DNA of 64,000 nucleotides from contig NZ_JAPELX010000001.1 in NCBI RefSeq assembly GCF_026343335.1, forward strand, positions 4,402,001 through 4,466,000, in the 5' to 3' direction. This DNA comes from Streptomyces sp. NBC_00078. GTDB lineage: Bacteria > Actinomycetota > Actinomycetes > Streptomycetales > Streptomycetaceae. A program made the translations under genes and the position numbers. The stretch's first letter is position 1; the number at the start of each line of letters is the position of its first letter. Under the pieces are notes generated by a model. It searched no databases. It worked only from the letters and a program-made list of their open reading frames with translations, and was not told the origin of the DNA. Of the stretch, positions 25,519 through 34,016 are shown one piece after another.

Positions 25519-26358
25519 GTGCCGGCCAGTACTGCGCCTCAAGCACCGCCCCTGGAAACCGCTCCGGCCATGCCGGAGACACCTCCGGCCCGCAGCCGCG
25601 GCGCCGACACCCGGGCCCTCACCCAGGTGCTCTTCGGTGAGCTCAAGGAGCTCCTGCCGGGGACGCCTGAGCACATCCGGGTGCGTGGGGCGCTGATCGA
25701 GGCCAACCTCCCGCTCGTGCGCTACGCGGCCGCCCGCTTCCGCTCCCGCAACGAGCCGATGGAGGACGTGATCCAGGTCGGCACCATCGGCCTCATCAAC
25801 GCGATCGACCGCTTCGACCCGGAGCGGGGCGTGCAGTTCCCGACCTTCGCGATGCCGACCGTCGTCGGCGAGATCAAGCGGTACTTCCGCGACAACGTCC
25901 GCACGGTCCATGTCCCGCGCCGGCTGCACGAGCTGTGGGTGCAGGTCAACAGCGCGACCGAGGACCTGACGACCTCCTTCGGGCGCACCCCGACGACCCC
26001 CGAGATCGCCGAACGGCTGCGTATCACCGAGGAGGAGGTGCTCTCCTGTATCGAGGCCGGCCGCTCGTACCACGCGACCTCCCTGGAGGCCGCCCAGGAG
26101 GGCGACGGACTGCCCGGCCTCCTCGACCGGCTCGGTTACGAGGACCCGGCCCTGGACGGCGTCGAGCACCGGGACCTCGTCCGGCATCTTCTCGTCCAAC
26201 TCCCCGAACGCGAACAGAGAATCCTTCTCCTGCGCTACTACAGCAACCTCACCCAGTCGCAAATCAGTGCGGAACTCGGCGTCTCGCAGATGCATGTCTC
26301 CCGGCTACTCGCGCGTAGCTTCCAGCGGCTGCGATCCGCCAATCGGATCGAGGCATAA
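25519..26358 (+). CDS. sigF: Sigma factor of the SigB/F/G family (SigF-like)
   Basis: 279-aa sigma factor. Region 2 reads LIEANLPLVRYAAARF, RNEPMEDVIQVGTIGL and FPTFAMPTVVGEIKRYFRD. Region 3 follows, and region 4 has the helix-turn-helix LTQSQISAELGVSQMHVSRLL near the C-terminus. An N-terminal Pro/Ala-rich tail is characteristic of S. coelicolor SigF, a late-sporulation sigma factor, and the VPASTAPQ start matches its MPAST beginning; GTG 25519 also has GGAG 8 nt upstream. The sigF-sigN adjacency matches S. coelicolor. Symbol by resemblance, not proven orthology. Confidence 0.85.
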   Translation: MPASTAPQAPPLETAPAMPETPPARSRGADTRALTQVLFGELKELLPGTPEHIRVRGALIEANLPLVRYAAARFRSRNEPMEDVIQVGTIGLINAIDRFDPERGVQFPTFAMPTVVGEIKRYFRDNVRTVHVPRRLHELWVQVNSATEDLTTSFGRTPTTPEIAERLRITEEEVLSCIEAGRSYHATSLEAAQEGDGLPGLLDRLGYEDPALDGVEHRDLVRHLLVQLPEREQRILLLRYYSNLTQSQISAELGVSQMHVSRLLARSFQRLRSANRIEA

Positions 26359-26661
26359 GAGGCGCACGGGCGCACACTCCGGAACACCGCAGTTCGCAAA
26401 CAGGATCGACGTGTAACCGGCACGAGCGAATCGCTCACCAGGGATGTTCCCGACAGTTCTGCGCTGAAAAAGCCTCAGACCCCCTCTTTCCAGGGCCTAT
26501 TCACGTCTTACATGTCGACATGTCACTACAGCGCGTTGCCGACATGTGACATTCTTCCGGCAGCGCGTTTGCCGTGGCTTCGGCTCCGGTATTCAGGTGA
26601 AGGCTGAACTCCTCACCAGGGGAGGCTCGCCACGACCGTCCCGCGACCCAGAGGGGGTGGC
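26359..26661 (+). promoter_or_regulatory. sigN upstream region with ACATGT palindromes
   Basis: 303 bp between the two sigma genes. 26510-26523 is the perfect palindrome ACATGTCGACATGT; GACATGTCAC (26517-26526) recurs as GACATGTGAC at 26541-26550, 24 bp on. The stretch is far less GC-rich than the flanks. It probably holds the sigN promoter and regulator sites; the binding protein is unknown. Confidence 0.5.
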
Positions 26662-27552
26662 ATGTCCGCAGAACAGGGCAGCTCCAAGGTGCTCACGCTC
26701 ACGAAGAGCGATTCCGCGCCCGCCGACGCCGTGCTCGACCAAGCTCCAGTGCCGGAGGCCCGCCAGTCCCCGGCCGTCCCGAGCACGGAAAGCATCGACA
26801 CCCGCACCCTGTCCCGCTCCCTGTTCCTGCGGCTCGCCGCACTCGACGAGAACAGCCCCGAGCGCGCCTACGTCCGGGACACCCTCATCGAACTCAACCT
26901 CCCGCTCGTGCGGTATGCGGCGGCCCGCTTCCGCTCCCGCAACGAGCCGATGGAGGACATCGTCCAGGTCGGCACGATCGGCCTGATCAAGGCGATCGAC
27001 CGCTTCGACTGCGAGCGGGGTGTGGAGTTCCCGACGTTCGCAATGCCGACGGTCGTCGGTGAGATCAAGCGCTTCTTCCGCGACACCTCGTGGTCGGTGC
27101 GCGTCCCGCGCCGGCTGCAGGAGCTGCGGCTGGCCCTCACCAAGGCCAGCGACGAGCTGTCGCAGAAGCTCGACCGCTCCCCGACCGTCCCCGAACTCGC
27201 CGCCGTGCTCGGCGTCTCCGAGGAGGACGTGGTCGACGGCCTCGCGGTCGGCAACGCGTACACGGCATCCTCCCTCGACTCCCCGGCCCCCGAGGACGAC
27301 GGCGGCGAGGGCTCCCTCGCGGACCGCCTCGGCTACGAGGACACCGCGCTGGAGGGCGTCGAGTACCGCGAGTCCCTCAAGCCCCTGCTGGCCAAACTCC
27401 CGCCCCGCGAGCGGCAGATCATCATGCTCCGCTTCTTCGCCAACATGACCCAGTCGCAGATCGGCGAGGAGGTCGGCATCTCCCAGATGCACGTCTCCCG
27501 CCTGCTGACCCGCACGCTGGCGACACTGCGCGAGGGGCTCATCTCCGACTGA
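26662..27552 (+). CDS. sigN: Sigma factor of the SigB/F/G family (SigN-like)
   Basis: 296-aa paralogue of the upstream sigma factor. Region 2 (LIELNLPLVRYAAARF; RNEPMEDIVQVGTIGLIKAI; FPTFAMPTVVGEIKRFFRD) and region 4 (MTQSQIGEEVGISQMHVSRLL) are both intact. GAGGGGG precedes ATG 26662. In S. coelicolor SigN acts in aerial hypha development and is encoded beside sigF, so the symbol follows position and sequence resemblance. No anti-sigma partner is adjacent. Confidence 0.82.
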   Translation: MSAEQGSSKVLTLTKSDSAPADAVLDQAPVPEARQSPAVPSTESIDTRTLSRSLFLRLAALDENSPERAYVRDTLIELNLPLVRYAAARFRSRNEPMEDIVQVGTIGLIKAIDRFDCERGVEFPTFAMPTVVGEIKRFFRDTSWSVRVPRRLQELRLALTKASDELSQKLDRSPTVPELAAVLGVSEEDVVDGLAVGNAYTASSLDSPAPEDDGGEGSLADRLGYEDTALEGVEYRESLKPLLAKLPPRERQIIMLRFFANMTQSQIGEEVGISQMHVSRLLTRTLATLREGLISD

Positions 27553-27606
27553 GCGAAGCTCCGCCCGGGGGTTCCTATTTGACGGAGCGTCAGCCACCAT
27601 GGCGCG

Positions 27607-28350
27607 ATGCTTCGTGGAACTCCTCGGCCGACATGGACACATGGCCGTCGAGGCGCCCTGATCGGCGCGTCGGCGGCCGTCGTCTGCCTGGGCACCGCGC
27701 TCGCCGCGTGCGGTGGCGGTGGCGCGGGCGGCGGATATGTCGCGCTGGGCGCGGCGGGCGGTACGCCTCCGGCTTCCGGTACGGCGGTGAAGCCGACGGG
27801 GAGGGTGACGCTGGTGCCGCTCGACGGGGACCGGGACGAGGGGAGCGGGGGCGCCGGCTCGGACAACTCCGCCCCGGGGAGCGGCGGCACGGGGAGCGAC
27901 CGGCAGGGCCCGGCGGGCGCGGGTGACAGCCCGGACCCCTCGACCGCGGACCCTTCGGCCGACGGCGCCACGTCCCGTCGTACGGCCACGGGTTCACCGT
28001 CCGCGAACCCGGCCCCGACCCCGAGCCCTGCGGCGCCCGTCGGCCCCGCGGACCTGAGCTGGGGCGAACCGGTGCGCAGGGCCACGGACCGGCGATGGTG
28101 CGAGGACGTGAGCCTCGCCTTCACCAACTCCGGGGGAACCGCGGTCCGTTCGGGCACGGTGACCTTCGGGACGCACGTCATCGGCGCGCTCGGCATCGAC
28201 TGGGGGACGGTCGAGTCGGCCGTGAAACTTCCGGCACCGGTCGGTGCCGGGGCGCGGAAGAAGAAGACCTGGACGGTGTGTGTCGACGCGTGGCGTGTGC
28301 CGCTCGGCATGCACATCGAGACGCGGGACGTCGCCGTCCAGTGGAAGTAG
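27607..28350 (+). CDS. Lipoprotein with Gly/Ser/Pro-rich linker
   Basis: 247-aa exported protein. A signal peptide with lipobox (LGTALAACGG, Cys about residue 35) is followed by a low-complexity Gly/Asp/Ser/Pro stretch to about residue 145 and a compact C-terminal domain of ~100 residues containing two cysteines (RRWCEDVSLAFTNSGG; WTVCVDAWRVPLG). The C-terminal domain looks like a small beta sandwich. It follows sigN by 54 bp. Function unknown. Confidence 0.7.
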   Translation: MLRGTPRPTWTHGRRGALIGASAAVVCLGTALAACGGGGAGGGYVALGAAGGTPPASGTAVKPTGRVTLVPLDGDRDEGSGGAGSDNSAPGSGGTGSDRQGPAGAGDSPDPSTADPSADGATSRRTATGSPSANPAPTPSPAAPVGPADLSWGEPVRRATDRRWCEDVSLAFTNSGGTAVRSGTVTFGTHVIGALGIDWGTVESAVKLPAPVGAGARKKKTWTVCVDAWRVPLGMHIETRDVAVQWK

Positions 28351-28360
28351 CGGTTCGCCG

Positions 28361-28561
28361 CTACATGAGCGCGAGCCAGGCGACGGCCGCCACGACCGCG
28401 ACCGCGACGACGATGCCGACGATCAGGCCGATACGGGGGCCTGCCGGGGCGGGCGCCTGCTGCTGACGGCGGCCCTGCGGGCCCTCGTCGACAAAAGCGC
28501 GGAACATCTGGGTGTTGCCTGCGGGGTCGTGGTTGCCCTGGGGGCCCTGGGGGTTAGCCAT
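28361..28561 (-). CDS. Small single-pass membrane protein
   Basis: 66-aa protein: hydrophilic Gln/Pro-rich N-terminal half (MANPQGPQGNHDPAGNTQMF), then one C-terminal membrane helix (IGLIVGIVVAVAVVAAVAWLALM in pieces), i.e. tail-anchored topology. The coding strand is opposite to both neighbours. Conserved in Streptomyces as I recall. Function unknown. Confidence 0.7.
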   Translation of the reverse strand: MANPQGPQGNHDPAGNTQMFRAFVDEGPQGRRQQQAPAPAGPRIGLIVGIVVAVAVVAAVAWLALM

Positions 28562-28717
28562 AGCCCGAGACCCTAGCGAATCAGTGGTTGTGGCCCAAGT
28601 GGGGGGCAGCTCGGGGCGGCACGACAGGGGCAGCCGCCCTCACCTGCGTATTTACGTTCGCAATACTTGTCTTTGCCAAGTTTTTGTCCCGTACCGGGCC
28701 CATTTTGTTTGCCTGCA

Positions 28718-28741
28718 GCAACCAACAACTTCTATGGTTGC
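28718..28741 (+). promoter_or_regulatory. Putative MarR operator
   Basis: Inverted repeat GCAACCA (28718-28724) / TGGTTGC (28735-28741) with a 10-nt spacer, 26 bp before the MarR ATG. MarR regulators usually repress their own operon through such a site. Confidence 0.55.
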
Positions 28742-28767
28742 CCCAAGCAACGAAAGCGGGAGGTGTG

Positions 28768-29268
28768 ATGGCCGAGCGGGCGCAGTACGAGGAGCTGGTA
28801 CGTCAGTTCAGCGCCTTCGGTGCCGTGAAACGGGAGCTCGGACGGATCCTGCCGTCCGACTGCCCCAGCGGCAGCGCGGCCGTACTGACGCTGCTGGGCC
28901 GCCATGGCGACATGCGCATGAGCAGGCTCGCGGAGCTGCTCGTGGTGGACATGTCGGTCACCAGCCGCCATGTCGCGCACCTCGCCGAGCGCGGCTGGAT
29001 CGACCGCTCCCCCGACCCGGCGGACAAGCGGTCCCGGATCCTGCACCTCACACCGACGGGCCTGGCTCGTCTGGAGGCGCTGTCCGAGCGGACCACGCAG
29101 CTGCTCGCCGACCGGCTGAGCGACTGGAGCGACGACGAAGTCTCCCAGCTCACCCGGCTCATGGCCCGCCTGCGGGCCAGCTTCGACGACAGCCGCGCCC
29201 TGCCGCCCCGGCTCCCGCCGCCCGCACCAGAACTCGAACCCATCACCCGTACACCCGCAAGCACTTGA
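28768..29268 (+). CDS. MarR-family transcriptional regulator
   Basis: 166-aa winged-helix regulator: GSAAVLTLLGRHGDMRMSRLAELL, then SVTSRHVAHLAERGWIDRSPDPADKRS (recognition helix and wing, in pieces), and a C-terminal helix for dimerisation. GGGAGG is 5 nt upstream of ATG 28768. It precedes the MFS exporter gene by only 13 bp, so it most likely represses a drug-export operon and is released by a transported compound. Confidence 0.9.
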   Translation: MAERAQYEELVRQFSAFGAVKRELGRILPSDCPSGSAAVLTLLGRHGDMRMSRLAELLVVDMSVTSRHVAHLAERGWIDRSPDPADKRSRILHLTPTGLARLEALSERTTQLLADRLSDWSDDEVSQLTRLMARLRASFDDSRALPPRLPPPAPELEPITRTPAST

Positions 29269-29281
29269 GAAAAGGAAGCCC

Positions 29282-31843
29282 ATGGCAACGACCACACCAG
29301 CCGGTGTGCGGGCTCATGCCAAGCACGGGGGAGGCTCCGCCGAGTACGCCCCGATGACGCACCGGCAGATCATGGAGGCCATCTCCGGTCTGCTGCTCGG
29401 CATGTTCGTGGCGATCCTGTCCTCCACGATCGTCACCAACGCCCTGCCGCACATCATCAGCGATCTCGGGGGCGGCCAGTCCGCCTACACCTGGGTCGTC
29501 ACCGCCTCTCTGCTGGCGATGACCGCGACGACCCCCCTGTGGGGCAAGCTCGCCGACCTGTACAGCAAGAAGGCGCTCGTCCAGATAGCCCTGGTCATCT
29601 ACGTCCTGGGGTCCGCGGCCGCGGGTCTGTCGCAGAACTCCGGCATGCTGATCGCCTGCCGTGTCATCCAGGGCGTCGGCGTCGGCGGTCTGTCCGCCCT
29701 CGCCCAGATCGTCATGGCGGCGATGATCTCCCCGCGTGAGCGCGGCCGTTACTCCGGCTACCTCGGCGCGACGTTCGCCGTCGCCACCGTGGGCGGCCCG
29801 CTGCTCGGCGGTGTCATCACCGACACCTCGTGGCTCGGCTGGCGCTGGTGCTTCTACGTCGGCGTCCCCTTCGCCGTCGTCGCGCTGATCGTGCTGCAGA
29901 AGACCCTGCACCTGCCCGTCGTGAAGCGGGACGTGAAGGTCGACTGGGCCGGCGCGTTCTTCGTCGCCGCAGCCGTCTCGCTGCTGCTGGTCTGGGTCAC
30001 CTTCGCCGGTGACAAGTACGACTGGGTGTCCTGGCAGACGTACGCCATGGTCGGCGGCTCGATCGCGCTCGGCCTGCTCTTCGTGCTCGTCGAGTCCAAG
30101 GCACGCGAGCCGATCATCCCGCTGCGGCTGTTCCGCAACCGCACCATCACCCTCGCCTCGCTGGCCTCGCTGTTCGTCGGTGTCGCGATGTTCACCGGCA
30201 CGGTCTTCTTCAGCCAGTACTTCCAGCTGGCCCGTGACAAGTCCCCGACGATGTCGGGTGTGATGACCATCCCGATGATCGGCGGGCTGTTCGTCTCCTC
30301 CACCGTCTCCGGGCAGTTCATCACCCGCACCGGCCGCTGGAAGGCATGGCTGGTCAGTGGTGGCGTGCTGGTGACGGCAGGCCTGGGCCTGCTCGGCACC
30401 ATCCGGTACGACACGGACTACTGGAAGATGGCCATCTTCATGGCCCTGCTGGGTCTCGGCATCGGCATGATGATGCAGAACCTGGTGCTGTGCACGCAGA
30501 ACCAGGTCGACCCGAGCGACCTCGGCTCGGCCAGCTCCACGGTCACCTTCTTCCGCTCCCTCGGCGGTGCGGTCGGCGTGTCCGCGCTCGGCGCGGTGAT
30601 GGCCCACCGGATCACGCACTACGTCACGGACGGCATCTCCGCCCTCGACCCCAAGTACCAGGCAGCGCTGGCCGGTTCCAGCTCCTCCACCGACAGCATC
30701 CCGGACCTGGGCAAGCTCCCGGCGCCGATCCGCACCCTCATGGAGAGCGCCTACGGTCACGGCATCGCCGACGTCTTCCTGATCGCCGGCTGCCTCGCGG
30801 CCGTCGCGTTCCTGGTCACTCTGTTCATCAAGGAGGTTCCGCTGAAGACGAAGGGCGCCCTGGCGCAGGCCGCTGCCGCGGACCAGGCGCCGGCCGCGCC
30901 GCAGGCCGAGTCGCTCGCCGAGCCGCAGACCGCTTCCGCCACCGCCGGGACGTCGGCTCCGGCAGCCACCGCCGAGCACGTCCCGAGCTGGGCCGTGTCC
31001 GACACCGAGACCGCCCCCGACGGCACCCAGCGGCTCTCCGCCGTGGCCACCGTCGCCCGGCCCGAGGAGTCGGCCGGTGCGGGCGGCACCCCGGTACGCG
31101 GCTTCGTCCGCGGTGCCGAGAGCGCGCCCGTGCCGCAGGCCGCCGTCACGCTGATCTCGCTGGCGGGACGGCAGCTGGGCCGGTCGGTCGCGCAGGCCGA
31201 CGGTTCCTACGCCGTGGACGCGCCTGGCACGGGTTCGTACGTCCTGATCGCCTCCGCCGACGGGTTCCAGCCGCAGGCGTCCACGGTCGTGGTGAACGGT
31301 GAGCCGGTGTCGTACGACATCCTGCTCAGCGGCACCAGCGGGCTGAGCGGTGTCGTGCGGTCCGCCGAGACCACCCTGCCGCTCAAGGACGCGATGGTCG
31401 TCGTGACCGATGTGCGCGGGGACCTGCTGGCCACCGCCGTCACCGGTGAGCAGGGCGAGTTCTCCCTCGCCGAGCTGGTGCCGGGTGCCGTGACCGTCGC
31501 GGTGAACGCAGCCGGGTACCGGCCGCGCGCCCTGCCCGTCGAGGTGGGCGGCACCGGCGTCACCCGTATCGAGGTCGACCTCGATACGGGCGCCCAGCTC
31601 CAGGGCGTCGTACGCGCCCCGCACGGCCCTCTCGCCGACGCCCGCGTGACGCTGGTGGACGCGGCGGGCAACGTGGTCGGCACGGCCACGACCGGCACGG
31701 ACGGGGCGTACGCCTTCACCGACCTGAACGGCGGTGAGTACACGGTCATCGCGACGGGCTACCCGCCGGTCGCTACGGCACTGACGGTGAACGGCCGCGG
31801 AGTCGACGACCACGACATCGAACTCGCCCACCCCGGCGAGTAG
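29282..31843 (+). CDS. DHA2-type MFS exporter fused to three carboxypeptidase-regulatory-like domains
   Basis: 853-aa protein. Residues about 30-525 are a 14-helix EmrB/QacA-type H+ antiporter (SSTIVTNALPHIISDLGG; GKLADLYSKKALVQ; RVIQGVGVGGLSALAQIV). After an Ala-rich linker come three beta-sandwich repeats of the carboxypeptidase-regulatory/CnaB-like type (about 600-685, 686-768, 770-850), each ending in a G-Y/F-x-P motif such as ADGFQPQ, AAGYRPRA and ATGYPPVA. The normal family ends near 500-550 aa, so this tail is an extension. The downstream YceI protein starts with the same kind of domain. Operon with marR. Confidence 0.9.
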   Translation: MATTTPAGVRAHAKHGGGSAEYAPMTHRQIMEAISGLLLGMFVAILSSTIVTNALPHIISDLGGGQSAYTWVVTASLLAMTATTPLWGKLADLYSKKALVQIALVIYVLGSAAAGLSQNSGMLIACRVIQGVGVGGLSALAQIVMAAMISPRERGRYSGYLGATFAVATVGGPLLGGVITDTSWLGWRWCFYVGVPFAVVALIVLQKTLHLPVVKRDVKVDWAGAFFVAAAVSLLLVWVTFAGDKYDWVSWQTYAMVGGSIALGLLFVLVESKAREPIIPLRLFRNRTITLASLASLFVGVAMFTGTVFFSQYFQLARDKSPTMSGVMTIPMIGGLFVSSTVSGQFITRTGRWKAWLVSGGVLVTAGLGLLGTIRYDTDYWKMAIFMALLGLGIGMMMQNLVLCTQNQVDPSDLGSASSTVTFFRSLGGAVGVSALGAVMAHRITHYVTDGISALDPKYQAALAGSSSSTDSIPDLGKLPAPIRTLMESAYGHGIADVFLIAGCLAAVAFLVTLFIKEVPLKTKGALAQAAAADQAPAAPQAESLAEPQTASATAGTSAPAATAEHVPSWAVSDTETAPDGTQRLSAVATVARPEESAGAGGTPVRGFVRGAESAPVPQAAVTLISLAGRQLGRSVAQADGSYAVDAPGTGSYVLIASADGFQPQASTVVVNGEPVSYDILLSGTSGLSGVVRSAETTLPLKDAMVVVTDVRGDLLATAVTGEQGEFSLAELVPGAVTVAVNAAGYRPRALPVEVGGTGVTRIEVDLDTGAQLQGVVRAPHGPLADARVTLVDAAGNVVGTATTGTDGAYAFTDLNGGEYTVIATGYPPVATALTVNGRGVDDHDIELAHPGE

Positions 31844-31943
31844 TTCACACTCCGGCCCGTGGTGGTACGTGCGCTCTGAGCGGAGGCGCGCCCACCACGG
31901 GCCGGTTTCTTTGAGACCGGTTGCACTGCAGGGAGAAAACGGG

Positions 31944-32765
31944 ATGGGACTGACCGCGAGGATCCGTACCAGGGACGGATGGGCCGTGTCGCACGCGGTC
32001 GTCACGGTGACCGACATGACGGGCACGCAGGTGCTGCGCGCCGAGGCGGACGCCGAGGGTGCCGTGCGCGATGCCACCGAACTGGCCCCGGGGCCGTACA
32101 CCGTCATCGTCACGGCCGTCGGATACGCGCCGGTCGCCTCCACCGCGCTGGTCAACGCGAGCGGACGCGCCGAGGTCGGAACGGTGACGCTGGCCCGGCA
32201 GGGCGGCACCGAGCTGCCGCCGCCCGGGCCGTGGACGGTCGACCCCGCACACTCCTCGGTGGGCGCGGTCGCCCAGCACCTGGGGATCTCCAGCGTGCAC
32301 GGACGGTTCACGGACTTCACCGGGCACATCGAGATCGCCCCGGACGAGGTGGAGAAGTCGCGGGTGGAGGCGGTGATCCGGGCGACGTCCATCGACACGG
32401 GCAACGGCATGCGCGACGGCCATCTGCGCTCGCCGGACTTCCTGGACGTCGAGAAGTACCCGGAGATCACCTACCGCTCGACGGGACTCACCTCGGCCGG
32501 GACGGACCGGTGGACGGTGCACGGCGAACTGACCCTGCACGGCGTCGTACGGCCGGTGGACCTGGACCTGGCGTACCTGGGGACGGGCGCCGACCCCTGG
32601 GGCGGAACCCGGGCGGCCTTCCGGGCCACCACGGAGCTGCGGCGCGAGGACTTCGCCATGAACTACAACCAGGTCGTGCAGGCGGGGATCGCCGCCATCG
32701 GTACGACGCTGAAGGTGGAACTGGACATCCAGGCGGTGCAGGGCGAGTCACTGCCGCAGGCGTAG
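31944..32765 (+). CDS. YceI-family protein with N-terminal carboxypeptidase-regulatory-like domain
   Basis: 273-aa protein. Residues 1 to about 88 form a CnaB/carboxypeptidase-regulatory-like domain (VSHAVVTVTDMTG, TVIVTAVGYAPVAS). Residues about 95-270 are a YceI lipocalin-like domain (WTVDPAHSSVGAVAQHLGIS; MRDGHLRSPDFLDVEKYPEI). YceI proteins bind isoprenoid-type lipids. Most start with the YceI domain and a signal peptide; here there is no signal peptide. GGGAGA upstream supports ATG 31944. Likely co-expressed with the MFS gene, which carries matching domains. Confidence 0.88.
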   Translation: MGLTARIRTRDGWAVSHAVVTVTDMTGTQVLRAEADAEGAVRDATELAPGPYTVIVTAVGYAPVASTALVNASGRAEVGTVTLARQGGTELPPPGPWTVDPAHSSVGAVAQHLGISSVHGRFTDFTGHIEIAPDEVEKSRVEAVIRATSIDTGNGMRDGHLRSPDFLDVEKYPEITYRSTGLTSAGTDRWTVHGELTLHGVVRPVDLDLAYLGTGADPWGGTRAAFRATTELRREDFAMNYNQVVQAGIAAIGTTLKVELDIQAVQGESLPQA

Positions 32766-32814
32766 GCCCAGCAGGGTCACGTACGCGGAGCGGCCCTGGC
32801 CCTAGGCTTGCGCC

Positions 32815-33285
32815 ATGGCACCGAACATCGCGACCAACACCCGCGTCTCCCTCGACGAGCTGCTGGACTTCGTACGCCCGCGACACCGCGCGATCCTGCT
32901 GACGCGCAGGACCGACGGGAGCGCTCAGGCCTCGCCGCTGACCTGTGGGGTCGACGATGCGGGGCGGATCGTCGTCTCGACGTACCCCGAGCGCGCGAAG
33001 ACGCGTAACGCCAAGCGGGACGAGCGGGTGAGCATCCTCGTGCTCAGTGACGACTGGAACGGGCCGTGGGTGCAGATCGACGGGACCGCCGAGGTCATCG
33101 ACTCGCCCGAGTCCGTAGAGCCGCTCGTGGAGTACTTCCGGAACATCTCCGGTGAACACCCGGACTGGGACGAGTACCGGGAGGCGATGGTGAAGCAGGG
33201 CAAGTCGATCATCCGCGTCACCCCGGAGAAGTGGGGCCCGGTGGCCACCGGCGGGTTCCCGGCGAAGCTGGCCCCCCAGAACTAG
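32815..33285 (+). CDS. PPOX-class (F420-type) oxidoreductase
   Basis: 156-aa split-barrel flavin/F420-dependent protein. Core blocks are HRAILLTRRTDGSAQASPLT, IVVSTYPERAKTRNAKRDER and GPWVQIDGTAEVID. The actinobacterial subgroup is usually F420H2-dependent; the substrate is unknown. The last ~86 bp of homology (33178-33263) recur at 35090-35184 beyond the VOC/WYL insert, so this gene's 3' end has been duplicated or restored during an insertion. Confidence 0.88.
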   Translation: MAPNIATNTRVSLDELLDFVRPRHRAILLTRRTDGSAQASPLTCGVDDAGRIVVSTYPERAKTRNAKRDERVSILVLSDDWNGPWVQIDGTAEVIDSPESVEPLVEYFRNISGEHPDWDEYREAMVKQGKSIIRVTPEKWGPVATGGFPAKLAPQN

Positions 33286-33299
33286 GGCCCCGACAGGCG

Positions 33300-33500
33300 A
33301 CGTTCGCCCCGTCGACCCTCGCCCGGGCGAGGAAAGCAGCAGCCGTCGCTCTCCGAGCCGGGTCAGGTGTCGGCTGACAGCCCGCCGGTCGATCACCAAC
33401 CCGATGCTCACGAGTTCGTCGGTGATCGGTTACGCGGACCACTTGTGCTCACGGCGCCAGGACCCGATCTGCGCGATGACCCCTGCTGGTGTCGCTTTCG
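33300..33500 (-). pseudogene. Transposase remnant (IS481/integrase-core type HTH)
   Basis: Minus-strand reading gives VIAQIGSWRREHKWSA, an in-frame TAA (33429-33431), then ITDELVSIGLVIDRRAVSRH and LTRLGERRLLL. This matches, from memory, the helix-turn-helix part of IS481-like/integrase-core transposases (EHKWSA-x-x-I-x-x-EL ... RTVSRHL-x-x-LG). The catalytic DDE part is absent. It sits between the PPOX gene and the VOC gene at the left edge of an inserted segment. Confidence 0.4.
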
Positions 33501-33551
33501 GACTCCGGCAGGCGCGACACCCGTCGTGCGCGCCTGCCGCACTGTGGCCTT

Positions 33552-33917
33552 TCAGCCCCGCGGTGCCACGCGGATGCGGTTCCCGTCAGGATCGGCTGCG
33601 AGGAAGGTCGGCCCGAACCCCAGATCATGAGGCTCGTGAAGGATCGTGACGCCCTTGGACTGCCACTGCTTGAAGATCGCGTTGAGCTGGTCGGGTCCAC
33701 TGTCGATGGCCAGGCACACCTCACTGGTACGCGGGACATCCGGCGACAGATCCTCGAACCGGCCGGACCACAGAGCGAGGTCAGCGCCTGGCCCGAGGTC
33801 GAAGGTGACGTATCCCGAAGTCTCGAACGACGGCCTCATGTCGAGGAGGTCGCCGTAGAAACGAGCCGCGGCGGGAGCGTCGTTCACATAGACGATGGAC
33901 ACGACGGATGTGGTCAT
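33552..33917 (-). CDS. VOC-family protein
   Basis: 121-aa glyoxalase/dioxygenase-fold protein: VVSIVYVNDAPAAARFYGDLL at the start, FGPTFLAADPDGNRIRVAPRG at the end. AAGGAA lies 5 nt before ATG 33917. Divergent from a WYL regulator 99 bp away, so it is probably that regulator's target. It lies inside the segment bounded by PPOX 3' duplications. Confidence 0.85.
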   Translation of the reverse strand: MTTSVVSIVYVNDAPAAARFYGDLLDMRPSFETSGYVTFDLGPGADLALWSGRFEDLSPDVPRTSEVCLAIDSGPDQLNAIFKQWQSKGVTILHEPHDLGFGPTFLAADPDGNRIRVAPRG

Positions 33918-34016
33918 GGTTGTTCCTTCTCGCAGGTCGTGGGTCGTGGGTACGCGGCCACCAGCCTGACCGGGATATGCGCCGCATCGTGTCGCAATTC
34001 CTGAAAACCTTGGCGT

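Noticed and set aside
29243..32470. A 1075-codon minus-strand frame opposite the MFS and YceI genes
   Set aside because: Covers two clearly coding plus-strand genes and their gap and has no family signal.
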